Shown here piece after piece: positions 1 through 5,925 of a stretch of DNA of 6,339 nt. The notes beneath the pieces were generated by a model that saw only the letters and a program-made list of their open reading frames with translations, was not told where the DNA came from and did not search any database. Positions within the stretch are counted from its first letter, which is position 1. The number at the start of each line of letters is the position of its first letter. Location of the stretch: contig VEOV01000227.1 in NCBI GenBank assembly GCA_012026855.1, positions 1 to 6,339 on the forward strand, given 5' to 3'. The position numbers and the translations under genes were made by a program. This stretch comes from Geobacter sp. (GTDB lineage Bacteria; Desulfobacterota; Desulfuromonadia; Geobacterales; DSM-12255).

Positions 1-141
1 GCCGGCACAATCGTTGCCGAGTTGCAGATACCGGAGGAGTCTCTCGGGATTCTCATGGTCAACAGCCGCCATGTTGACCGTGAGCGTGAGCTCCGGGATG
101 GCGAAACCCTGGCGATCTTCCCGCTTGTCGGGGGGGGCTGA
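1..141 (+). CDS. ThiS/MoaD-like ubiquitin-fold sulfur carrier, 3' end only
   Basis: Frame 1 is open from the left edge to a TGA at 139-141 and gives the last 46 residues of a protein whose start lies outside the window. The segment reads like the second half of a beta-grasp sulfur carrier: a short hydrophobic strand (ILMVNSR), a charged stretch, then DGETLAIFPLVGGG at the very end. The terminal Gly-Gly is the hallmark of ThiS and MoaD, where it is adenylated by an E1-like enzyme and converted to a thiocarboxylate. The next gene begins one base after the stop and encodes such an E1-like enzyme, which supports the call. In anaerobic deltaproteobacteria this pair often follows a tungsten aldehyde:ferredoxin oxidoreductase gene, so a role in pterin-cofactor sulfuration is likely; thiamin or another sulfur-transfer pathway cannot be excluded. 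The Gly codons lie in a run of eight G (130-137). Confidence 0.8.
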   Translation, partial: AGTIVAELQIPEESLGILMVNSRHVDRERELRDGETLAIFPLVGGG

Positions 142-142
142 T

Positions 143-961
143 ATGGAGCCGCTGCTGGATTACCTGCTGGCCGGAGCTGATGGTGACCTGGTGCCGTGGC
201 GTGTGCAACAGGCAGCCATGGAGAAATATGGTTGCAGCTGCGCCCAGGTTGAGGAGGCGATCCTCTCCAATGGACTATTGCCGGCCAGATACCAGCGCAA
301 CCGGCAGGCCATCACCACTGCCGGTCAGTTGACTCTTTTCCGGAGCAGGGTCGCGGTTATCGGCTGCGGCGGTCTTGGCGGTTATATCATTGAGCAGCTG
401 GCCCGTCTTGGCATTGGCCAGCTGGTGGTCATTGATCCTGATGTCTTTGAGGAGCATAACCTCAACCGGCAGCTGCTCTCCTCCATGGCTGATCTGGGAA
501 GGGCAAAGGTCGAAGCGGCAGTTGTCCGGGTTGGGGCAATTAATCCGGCAGTAACCGTGTCTCCCCTTGAGATGTCTTTCAATGCTGCCAATGGCCGTGA
601 GCTGCTTCAAGGGGTGGATGTAGTGATTGATGGGCTTGACAGTATCTCAGTCCGTCTTGAGCTGGCTGATGTCTGCACCGCCCTGGCCATGCCGCTGGTG
701 CATGGCGCAATCGGCGGCTGGTATGGGCAGGTGGCGACCCAGTTCCCCGGTGAAATGACTATTGAGAACAGTTACGCCAATTGGGTCGAAGGGAAAGGGG
801 TAGAGCAGCAGTTGGGTAATCCGGCCTTCACCCCGGCAGTGGTTGCCAGTCTGCAGGTGGCCGAGGCATGCAAGGTTCTGTTGAGAGAGGGGCAAACGCT
901 GCGCTGCCGCAAGCTGCTAATTGATCTCCTGGCAATGGAGATTCACGAGATAGGGATGTAG
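143..961 (+). CDS. HesA/MoeB/ThiF family E1-like adenylyltransferase
   Basis: This 272-residue protein should adenylate the C-terminal glycine of the upstream sulfur carrier, using ATP in the cytoplasm. Residues 49-54 (RYQRNR) resemble the arginine segment before the fold in MoeB/ThiF. Residues 71-80 (AVIGCGGLGG) are the glycine-rich nucleotide loop, followed by VVIDPD (95-100), NLNRQ (106-110), Lys122 and the acidic VIDGLDS (161-167), all in family order. An N-terminal extension of about 45 residues precedes the domain. The paired CxxC zinc motifs of E. coli MoeB are absent, and no Cys is seen in the usual loop after the crossover region (QFPGEMTIENS, 200-210), so it probably only adenylates. 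The start at 143 is chosen because it lies one base after the carrier's TGA; an upstream ATG at 14 in this frame would overlap the carrier gene by 128 bp. Its TAG directly abuts the next ATG, suggesting one operon with translational coupling. The exact partner pathway is inferred. Confidence 0.85.
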   Translation: MEPLLDYLLAGADGDLVPWRVQQAAMEKYGCSCAQVEEAILSNGLLPARYQRNRQAITTAGQLTLFRSRVAVIGCGGLGGYIIEQLARLGIGQLVVIDPDVFEEHNLNRQLLSSMADLGRAKVEAAVVRVGAINPAVTVSPLEMSFNAANGRELLQGVDVVIDGLDSISVRLELADVCTALAMPLVHGAIGGWYGQVATQFPGEMTIENSYANWVEGKGVEQQLGNPAFTPAVVASLQVAEACKVLLREGQTLRCRKLLIDLLAMEIHEIGM

Positions 962-1756
962 ATGATTATGGGCGGAACCATACATAGAGATAAATCCAGT
1001 TATATCATCCAGAATGTTTCCCAGGCTCTGGTACTCCTGGAGCAGTTCAAGGGTGGGGAGGCAGAATTAGGCGTCAGTGAGCTGAGCAGGCGCATGGCAC
1101 TGCAAAAGAATAACATCTTCAGGATGCTGGCAACACTTGAGTCCAGGAATTTTGTTGAACAGAACAGCTCCACTGGCGGCTACCGTCTCGGTTTGAAAAA
1201 CCTTGAGCTTGGCAATGCGACCCTGAAACAGACAGGTCTGCAGACGGTTGCCAGACCGGTGCTTGAGTCGCTTGCTGCCCAGCTTAACGAGAATGTCTAT
1301 CTTGCCGTGTTGAAAGAAAGTAGTCTGCTGCTGCTGGATGAACTGGACACAACACGCCCGGTACGGGTGGTTTCCAGCCGCGGCGCCTGGTTACCGCTGC
1401 ACTGTACGGCGGCCGGCAAGGTTTTGCTGGCAGCCATGAGCGAAGCGGAGCAGTCACTGCATATTCCGGCAGTACTGGAGAGCTACACTCCCCGGACAAT
1501 AACCGATCCGGAAGAGTTGTGGCAGCAGCTGCAGCAGATTGCCGCCGATGGCTATGCCATTGAAATAGAGGAACTGGACAGTTGTGTCTGTTCCCTCAGC
1601 GCCCCGATCCGCAACAGCAGCAATGCCGTTGTGGCGGCACTGGCCATTTCAGGGCCGATCATGCGATTCGATGAAAAACGGCAGTTTGATGAACTGCTGC
1701 CCACCCTCAGGCAGGCTGCTGCCGACATCTCTGACCGGCTCGGTTGCTGCGATTAA
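962..1756 (+). CDS. IclR-family transcriptional regulator
   Basis: This is a 264-residue protein of normal IclR length. Residues about 14-78 form the N-terminal winged helix-turn-helix: a VSQALVLLEQF helix, then LGVSELSRRMALQKNNIFRMLATLESRNFVE (recognition region around 47-60) and the wing GGYRLGLKN. Residues about 90-260 form the GAF-like effector domain, with the typical LPLHCTAAGKVLLA segment (144-157) and the SCVCSLSAPI segment (207-216). The ligand cannot be told from sequence. The gene starts directly after the TAG of the E1-like gene; an in-frame ATG at 968 is an equally possible start, because the AGGGA at about 953-957 suits either. It is the last gene of the sulfur-carrier operon, so it may regulate that operon or the aldehyde oxidoreductase genes presumed upstream (inference). 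Its stop overlaps that of the convergent activator gene, leaving no room for a terminator. Confidence 0.92.
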   Translation: MIMGGTIHRDKSSYIIQNVSQALVLLEQFKGGEAELGVSELSRRMALQKNNIFRMLATLESRNFVEQNSSTGGYRLGLKNLELGNATLKQTGLQTVARPVLESLAAQLNENVYLAVLKESSLLLLDELDTTRPVRVVSSRGAWLPLHCTAAGKVLLAAMSEAEQSLHIPAVLESYTPRTITDPEELWQQLQQIAADGYAIEIEELDSCVCSLSAPIRNSSNAVVAALAISGPIMRFDEKRQFDELLPTLRQAAADISDRLGCCD

Positions 1757-3753
1757 TTTTCTACGGTTTCTTCTCCTTTCAAGGTAATTTCCCTGATTTT
1801 TCGATAGAGTGTGTTGCGACTTATGCCAAGTTGGCGAGCGGCTGCCGAGATGTTGCCGTTGCAGGCTGCCATGACTTGTCGAATCGCTCTTGCTTCAAGA
1901 TGTTCGAGCCGTTCAGGCTGATGAGTATTATTATTGACCGGTCGCGGGCGCTCTTTCACAGCACTGTTCACCGGCAGGTCTCTGTGCAGGGACTGTTCGA
2001 GAAAATCATCGGAAAGCTGAGCCATGGTGATAACATCGTCGTCATTGAGCAGTGCAACGGCGGTGCGGAGCACGTTGTGCATCTGGCGGATATTCCCCGG
2101 CCAGGGGTGGGCTGCAAAGAGATCCAGCACGTCGGCCTGCAGGCGCACCTTCCGGCCTGAACCGGCGATGTCGTCCAGTATTGATTGGGCCAGTGGGAGC
2201 AGGTCTTCCCGCTCCTGTAAACGGGGGAGGGTTATCACCAGGCCGTTGAGCCGGTAGTAAAGATCTTCACGGAAGCGGCCCCGGGCAATCTCATCACGCA
2301 GCTTCCGGTTGGTGGCACAGACCACATTGATGTCAATGGGGTGAGAGTTACTGTCCCCCAGAGGGGTGATGGCACGCTCCTGTAGCACCCGCAGTAGTCT
2401 TGCCTGCAGTGTCAGCGGCATATCACCGATTTCATCCAGAAACAGAGTCCCTCCGTCAGCCTGTTTGACCTTGCCTGTATTCCCTTTGCGTTTTGCTCCG
2501 GTAAAAGCTCCTTCTTGGTAACCGAACAGTTCCGCCTCGATCAGCCCCTCCGGAATGGCCGCGCAGTTGAGGGCCACAAATGGCCCCTGACGGCGACTGC
2601 TCTCATGGTGCATGGCCCTTGCGAACAGCTCCTTGCCGGTACCCGATTCGCCTTCGATCAATACCGGGATGTCGTGGCCGATCACCCGTCTGGTCTTGTC
2701 GATGGCGGCGCGCATGCGGCTGTCGCCGAATTCCAGGGCATGCAGGGAGTGTAATCGGTTTTCGCTGGCATCGGCCGCCTGTACGCTCCGCTTGCCTGGC
2801 TGACAGAGGAAACTTTGCAGACGGTTTGCGGTTCCCTTGACTCTGCCATAAACCTGCATTCCTTTCGAAATGGAGAGACGGATAACAGGCTGTGGCGATT
2901 TGTCAGCCTGGAGCAGCAGTGCGTCGAAAGGGGTGTCGAACAGCTGCCCGAATGAGGCGGTTTCTGCCTGAAAACGATCCAGACTCAGGTGGAGCAGGGC
3001 GCTGCGGTTGGCTGCCAAGAGCCGGCCATCCTGGCTGAAAATGGCAATCGCTTCGTACATGGTGCCGATGAATTCGGGCCGGTTATGAAACTGCAGGCAG
3101 ATCTCCGTTTCGAAGCCGCAGGAGAACATCTGGTTTTCGATCTGCTGTACAGAAATCCGCACCAGAGCCATGGTGTGCTGTTGCTGGGCGCGGCAGTCGC
3201 AGGAAACGTCCAGGGCGCCGAGAAGCTTCCCATAGGGGTCGAAAATGGGGGAGGCAGAGCAGGTCAGAAAATCGTTGGCCGTCATATAGTGCTCGGCGCT
3301 ATGGATCACTACCGGCTGCTGTTCCACCAGGGCGGTGCCGATGGCGTTGGTTCCCCGGATCTGTTCGGACCAGATCCCACCCGGCTGCAGGGCAACTTTT
3401 CGTGCCCGGTTGACGAAGTTGGTGTCGCCAAGGGAGTGCAGTACAACGCCGGAGGCGTCGGCCAGGATGACCATGCTGGAGCTGTCATGAATCTGTTCGT
3501 AAAGATTTTCCATTACCGGGTAGGACTGAACCAGCAGATTGCGGTTCTTCTCCGTAAGGCCGACCAGTTCCTTGCGGCAGACGGTGGGGATCGAGCTGCT
3601 TTCCCGCGCCATATTGACGCCGCTTACCTGGGAGCGTTGCCACGAGCGGATGATATGCTCGGAAACCCGGCCTGAAGGGACGGTGCCCATGTTAAAAAAT
3701 TCGGTGCGGGCGCGATTGATGTTGATCTTGCTGACCAGCGGGAATTTGTACAT
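1753..3753 (-). CDS. AcoR-like sigma-54-dependent transcriptional activator
   Basis: This 666-residue enhancer-binding protein remodels sigma-54 RNA polymerase using ATP. The N-terminal IIRSWQRS segment (34-41) and a GAF-type sensor (about 85-205, with GGIWSEQIRGTNAIGTAL and the HYMTANDFLTCSASPI segment) are characteristic of the AcoR group; a PAS-like part follows (about 225-300). The AAA+ domain (about 340-570) has Walker A GESGTGKE (368-375), the sigma-54 contact loop GAFTGA (415-420), Walker B GTLFLDE (435-441) and the arginine-rich RGRFREDLYYRL (491-502). The C-terminal Fis-type helix-turn-helix is at 633-654 (GNISAAARQLGISRNTLYRK). The length is close to that of AcoR, the acetoin/aldehyde catabolism activator. 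All ATPase motifs are intact. A GGAG about 7 bases before the ATG at 3753 supports the start. It is divergent from the aldehyde dehydrogenase gene, which has a -24/-12 promoter, so that gene is the likely target. The inducer is unknown; an aldehyde, alcohol or acetoin would fit. Confidence 0.95.
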   Translation of the reverse strand: MYKFPLVSKININRARTEFFNMGTVPSGRVSEHIIRSWQRSQVSGVNMARESSSIPTVCRKELVGLTEKNRNLLVQSYPVMENLYEQIHDSSSMVILADASGVVLHSLGDTNFVNRARKVALQPGGIWSEQIRGTNAIGTALVEQQPVVIHSAEHYMTANDFLTCSASPIFDPYGKLLGALDVSCDCRAQQQHTMALVRISVQQIENQMFSCGFETEICLQFHNRPEFIGTMYEAIAIFSQDGRLLAANRSALLHLSLDRFQAETASFGQLFDTPFDALLLQADKSPQPVIRLSISKGMQVYGRVKGTANRLQSFLCQPGKRSVQAADASENRLHSLHALEFGDSRMRAAIDKTRRVIGHDIPVLIEGESGTGKELFARAMHHESSRRQGPFVALNCAAIPEGLIEAELFGYQEGAFTGAKRKGNTGKVKQADGGTLFLDEIGDMPLTLQARLLRVLQERAITPLGDSNSHPIDINVVCATNRKLRDEIARGRFREDLYYRLNGLVITLPRLQEREDLLPLAQSILDDIAGSGRKVRLQADVLDLFAAHPWPGNIRQMHNVLRTAVALLNDDDVITMAQLSDDFLEQSLHRDLPVNSAVKERPRPVNNNTHQPERLEHLEARAIRQVMAACNGNISAAARQLGISRNTLYRKIREITLKGEETVEN

Positions 3754-3758
3754 GAAAG

Positions 3759-3770
3759 CACTCCGGAGTG
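3759..3770. promoter_or_regulatory. Perfect 12-bp palindrome over the activator gene's ribosome-binding site
   Basis: CACTCCGGAGTG is identical to its reverse complement and lies 6 bases upstream of the activator's ATG on the minus strand. The GGAG in its right half (minus-strand reading) is the Shine-Dalgarno sequence. It could be an operator for autoregulation or simply chance symmetry around a GGAG. With no loop it would make a poor RNA hairpin. Confidence 0.35.
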
Positions 3771-3824
3771 AAATAAAAAATGGTTTTAGCTGAGAAGTTG
3801 CGTTGCAAAATGTGACAGGTGTTC

Positions 3825-3842
3825 ATGGTACAGCTGTGCCAT
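3825..3842. promoter_or_regulatory. 18-bp near-perfect palindrome, candidate activator or operator site
   Basis: ATGGTACAGCTGTGCCAT is symmetric except for one base pair (T at 3829 against G at 3838). Its centre is about 80 bp upstream of the activator's start codon and about 190 bp upstream of the -24 element of the aldehyde dehydrogenase promoter, a usual distance for an enhancer bound by a sigma-54 activator with a Fis-type helix-turn-helix. Its binder is not known; the neighbouring AcoR-like protein is the first candidate and the IclR-family protein the second. Confidence 0.5.
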
Positions 3843-4024
3843 TAGTGAGCAATTATCATGCCTAATGTTCAGTTTATTGGGAGCCCGGGCTCGTTTCGGC
3901 ATTCTGTTGCGCAGAAATCACTGGCGCCGCAATGAATAAAAAACGACCTGAAAACGAGGGTCTCCATGATTCTATGCCGGTGTCGCCTGACGAAAACCAG
4001 GTAACTGAAAACATTGTTCTGATA

Positions 4025-4040
4025 TGGCATGGGGGCTGCT
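4025..4040 (+). promoter_or_regulatory. Sigma-54 (-24/-12) promoter of the aldehyde dehydrogenase gene
   Basis: TGGCATGGGGGCTGCT matches the consensus TGGCACG-N4-TTGCA at 9 of 12 specified positions. It keeps both near-invariant doublets: GG at 4026-4027 and GC at 4038-4039, with correct spacing. Transcription would begin near 4051, leaving a leader of about 43 bases before the ATG at 4094. An AcoR-like sigma-54 activator encoded divergently next door makes this promoter functionally plausible. Confidence 0.75.
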
Positions 4041-4050
4041 AATGGAGATA

Positions 4051-4063
4051 CAGGCATTGCCTG
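4051..4063. promoter_or_regulatory. Perfect 13-bp dyad at the predicted transcription start
   Basis: CAGGCATTGCCTG has two 6-base arms around a single central T. It starts about 12 bases after the GC of the -12 element, so it covers the predicted start site and first transcribed bases. A protein bound here would block the sigma-54 promoter, so it is a candidate repressor operator, for example for the IclR-family protein (inference). Confidence 0.35.
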
Positions 4064-4093
4064 CACACTCAAAGAGAATATCAGGAGGAAACA

Positions 4094-5569
4094 ATGAAAA
4101 AACCGATGGATGACAGTTACAAACTCTACATTGACGGCCAGTGGGTTGCAGCGAGCAACGGTAAGACCATATCGACCTTCAACCCGGCCAATGGCGAACT
4201 GCTGGCAACCTGTGCCGACGCTAGCAGGGAGGATGTTGACAAGGCTGTGAAGGCGGCCTGGAAGGCATGGGATAGCTGGAAGAAAACCAGCCCGCAGGAG
4301 CGCGCGGCGATGCTCTTGAAGATTGCCGATCTGATTGATGCCAATGCCGAGAAGCTTGCCATGGTTGAGACAATGGATAACGGCAAGCCGATCCGTGAGA
4401 CCATGGCAGTTGACGTGCCTCTGGCGTCGGACCATTTTCGTTATTTTGCCGGCGCCATCAGAACCGAGGAAGGGCAGGCGGTGATGATCGACGATAACAC
4501 CATGAGCATTATCCTGCGGGAACCGATCGGTGTCGTTGGCCAGATCATCCCATGGAATTTCCCCTTCCTGATGGCAGCCTGGAAGATTGCTCCGATCCTG
4601 GCGGCCGGCGACTGCACTGTTATCAAGCCCTCTTCCACAACGCCGCTCAGCCTGCTTGAACTGGCAAAACTGCTGGATCAGGTTCTGCCGCCTGGTGTTG
4701 TCAATGTCATTACCGGACGTGGCTCAAGTTCAGGAAATTACATGATCGAACATCTCGGCTTCCGTAAGCTGGCCTTCACCGGTTCAACGGAGATCGGCTA
4801 TCAGATTGCTGACGCCGCTGCCAAGAAACTCATTCCAGCTACACTGGAGCTGGGGGGTAAATCGGCCAACATCTACTTCCCGGATTGTCCGTGGGATAAG
4901 GCTATTGAGGGGTTACAGCTCGGTATCCTCTTCAACCAGGGGCAAGTCTGCTGTGCCGGTTCCCGTGTGTTTGTTCACGAGGATATCTACGATAAATTTG
5001 TCGCCGATGCAGTTAAGGCCTTTAATGCCATCAAGGTCGGGCTCCCCTGGGAAAAAGACACAATCATGGGAACCCAGGTCGATGAAGGTCAACTCAAGCA
5101 GATTCTCGAGTATGTTGAAATCGGCAAGAATGAAGGGGCTACACTGGCATGCGGCGGCGTCAGGGTGACTGAAAACGGTCTGGACAAAGGCGCTTTCATG
5201 AGGCCTACCCTGTTGATCAATGTTACCAACAAGATGCGGGTCGCACAGGAAGAGATTTTCGGGCCGGTGGCGGTGGTGATCAAATTCAAGACCGAGGCAG
5301 AGGTTATTGCCATGGCTAATGACAACGAATTCGGCCTTGGCGGTGCAGACTGGACAAAGGATATCAACCGGGCACTCAGGGTTGCCAGGGGGGTGGAGAC
5401 CGGCAGAATGTGGGTCAACTGCTACAATATTCTGCCAGCCCACGCACCGTTCGGCGGCTATAAAAAATCCGGTATCGGCCGCGAAACCCATAAGGTAATC
5501 CTGGAACATTACACCCAGGTAAAAAATATTTTTATCAGTATGAGCGAAGAAAAACTGGGCCTTTATTGA
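4094..5569 (+). CDS. NAD(P)-dependent aldehyde dehydrogenase, AcoD-like
   Basis: This 491-residue cytoplasmic enzyme should oxidise an aldehyde to its acid with NAD(P). It is a full-length classical ALDH. Visible motifs include PWNFP (153-157, oxyanion Asn155), IKPS (177-180, Lys178), the Rossmann-type FTGSTEIG (228-235), LELGGK (251-256, general base Glu252), GQVCCAGS (283-290, catalytic Cys286 by alignment with human ALDH2 Cys302) and EEIFGPV (386-392). The C-terminus, with HYTQVKNIFISMSEEKLGLY, resembles AcoD-type acetaldehyde dehydrogenases, so acetaldehyde or another short aldehyde is a likely substrate. The position matching ALDH2 Glu195, which favours NAD, is Ser181 here, so cofactor preference is open. 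A strong Shine-Dalgarno (AGGAGG at 4083-4088) precedes the ATG by 5 bases. The gene has its own sigma-54 promoter, lies divergent to the AcoR-like activator, and ends before a strong terminator, so it appears monocistronic. Confidence 0.93.
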   Translation: MKKPMDDSYKLYIDGQWVAASNGKTISTFNPANGELLATCADASREDVDKAVKAAWKAWDSWKKTSPQERAAMLLKIADLIDANAEKLAMVETMDNGKPIRETMAVDVPLASDHFRYFAGAIRTEEGQAVMIDDNTMSIILREPIGVVGQIIPWNFPFLMAAWKIAPILAAGDCTVIKPSSTTPLSLLELAKLLDQVLPPGVVNVITGRGSSSGNYMIEHLGFRKLAFTGSTEIGYQIADAAAKKLIPATLELGGKSANIYFPDCPWDKAIEGLQLGILFNQGQVCCAGSRVFVHEDIYDKFVADAVKAFNAIKVGLPWEKDTIMGTQVDEGQLKQILEYVEIGKNEGATLACGGVRVTENGLDKGAFMRPTLLINVTNKMRVAQEEIFGPVAVVIKFKTEAEVIAMANDNEFGLGGADWTKDINRALRVARGVETGRMWVNCYNILPAHAPFGGYKKSGIGRETHKVILEHYTQVKNIFISMSEEKLGLY

Positions 5570-5587
5570 GCTGTCATAGAACGTGAG

Positions 5588-5619
5588 ATGATTCTACTGC
5601 GGTTTGCAGTGTGAATCAT
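5588..5619 (+). repeat. Hairpin in the 3' untranslated region of the aldehyde dehydrogenase mRNA
   Basis: The arms ATGATTC (5588-5594) and GAATCAT (5613-5619) pair perfectly. Inside them ACTGC (5596-5600) pairs with GCAGT (5606-5610) around a five-base loop, with a small bulge between the stems. No T-run follows, so it is not itself a terminator. It may protect the mRNA 3' end or be a protein-binding dyad. Confidence 0.5.
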
Positions 5620-5636
5620 GTCCAGTCGGTTTTGAT

Positions 5637-5684
5637 ATTATCCGGCTACCTGGAGCTTGCTTTCCGGTAGCCGGATAATTTTTT
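5637..5684 (+). terminator. Strong intrinsic terminator of the aldehyde dehydrogenase gene
   Basis: The arm at 5637-5650 (ATTATCCGGCTACC) pairs perfectly over 14 bases with 5666-5679 (GGTAGCCGGATAAT). The loop is 15 bases. A run of six T (5679-5684) follows the stem. It lies 67 bases after the dehydrogenase stop codon, with no gene between. Confidence 0.95.
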
Positions 5685-5726
5685 GGTTAATATAAACTAG
5701 CGTTTTACATTGACCTCGGTTAGTAT

Positions 5727-5755
5727 TTGTCAACTCAGGTAACGGCTTGCATAAG
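5727..5755 (+). promoter_or_regulatory. Possible sigma-70-type promoter in the intergenic region
   Basis: TTGTCA (5727-5732, 5 of 6 matches to the -35 consensus) and CATAAG (5750-5755, 4 of 6 to the -10 consensus) are separated by 17 bases. Transcription would begin near 5762. There is no ORF downstream with a ribosome-binding site, so the product, if any, would be a short RNA ending at the T-run at 5880-5885. The GTCAA within it also forms an inverted repeat with TTGAC at 5710-5714. Confidence 0.3.
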
Positions 5756-5761
5756 TGCAGC

Positions 5762-5885
5762 TGGTTTGTGGTGTGGTGAATGTCTACAGTGAGGCCTGCT
5801 GCTGTGGAAAAAAGTAACAGTCCTGTGGTTTGCACATACGCTAATGATCCTGTAAAACCGCCACTGCAGCAGGTTTACGTTTTTT
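5762..5885 (+). ncRNA. Candidate small RNA or attenuator of about 120 nt, unknown family
   Basis: No protein gene is visible here. Two RNA folds are possible. In one, 5795-5807 (CCTGCTGCTGTGG) pairs with 5861-5873 (CCACTGCAGCAGG) at 12 of 13 positions, extended outward by wobble pairs. In the other, GTAAAACC (5852-5859) pairs with GGTTTAC (5872-5878) just before six T. The folds share bases 5872-5873, and in the second most of the right arm of the first sits in the loop, so they largely exclude each other, as in an attenuator. A possible promoter precedes it at 5727-5755. I do not recognise an RNA family, and the 5' boundary is a guess from that promoter. Confidence 0.3.
5852..5885 (+). terminator. 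Candidate intrinsic terminator
   Basis: GTAAAACC (5852-5859) pairs with GGTTTAC (5872-5878), leaving one A bulged, around a 12-base loop. A single G then precedes six T (5880-5885). The stem is short and AT-containing, so termination would be weak or conditional. It lies just upstream of the promoter-like sequence for the riboswitch-like RNA and could insulate it. Confidence 0.4.
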
Positions 5886-5894
5886 CTGCGCGGT

Positions 5895-5910
5895 GTGCAC
5901 GATAATTGCA
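5895..5910 (+). promoter_or_regulatory. Sigma-54-like promoter, overlapping a sigma-70 -10 box, before the riboswitch-like RNA
   Basis: GTGCACGATAATTGCA matches TGGCACG-N4-TTGCA at 10 of 12 specified positions, including a perfect TTGCA, but the first two bases differ, so the -24 doublet reads TG instead of GG. Within the same bases GATAAT (5901-5906) matches the sigma-70 -10 box at 5 of 6, without a good -35 partner. Either reading puts the start near 5913-5921, just before the first conserved bases of the RNA at 5926. Which sigma factor is used cannot be decided here. Confidence 0.4.
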
Positions 5911-5925
5911 AAATAACGAACTGTC

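Larger units (their letters stand above)
3754..4024. promoter_or_regulatory. Divergent control region between activator and aldehyde dehydrogenase genes
   Basis: This non-coding stretch separates the two divergent genes and must hold the activator's own promoter and the upstream activating sites for the sigma-54 promoter. Several symmetries are visible: the two palindromes listed separately (3759-3770 and 3825-3842), CATTAG/CTAATG arms at 3840-3845 and 3862-3867, the perfect palindrome GAGCCCGGGCTC at 3881-3892, and TTCTG/CAGAA arms at 3902-3906 and 3912-3916. A direct repeat CTGAAAAC occurs at 3948-3955 and 4005-4012, with a related CGAAAACC at 3991-3998. A weak minus-strand sigma-70-type promoter is possible: TTGCTC, a 16-base spacer, then TACCAT, with the 3825-3842 palindrome lying mostly between the two boxes. 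Which of these sites binds the activator cannot be decided from one sequence. Confidence 0.5.

Noticed and set aside
14..142. A 43-residue upstream extension of the E1-like protein
   Set aside because: It would overlap the sulfur-carrier frame entirely; the ATG at 143, one base after the carrier's stop, gives the expected family N-terminus.
2989..3675. 228-codon plus-strand ORF inside the activator gene
   Set aside because: It is a mirror frame of the strongly supported GAF region of the activator on the other strand, with no family signature.
3826..3841. A sigma-54 promoter for the activator gene in the TGGCAC of the minus strand
   Set aside because: The -12 doublet reads CC instead of GC at the right spacing; the sequence is better explained by its palindromic symmetry.
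3869..4435. 188-codon minus-strand ORF spanning the promoter region and the start of the aldehyde dehydrogenase gene
   Set aside because: It is antisense to well-conserved ALDH codons and to the sigma-54 promoter, and its translation shows no recognisable domain.
5638..5835. 65-codon minus-strand ORF over the terminator region
   Set aside because: It contains the dehydrogenase terminator hairpin and shows no family signature.
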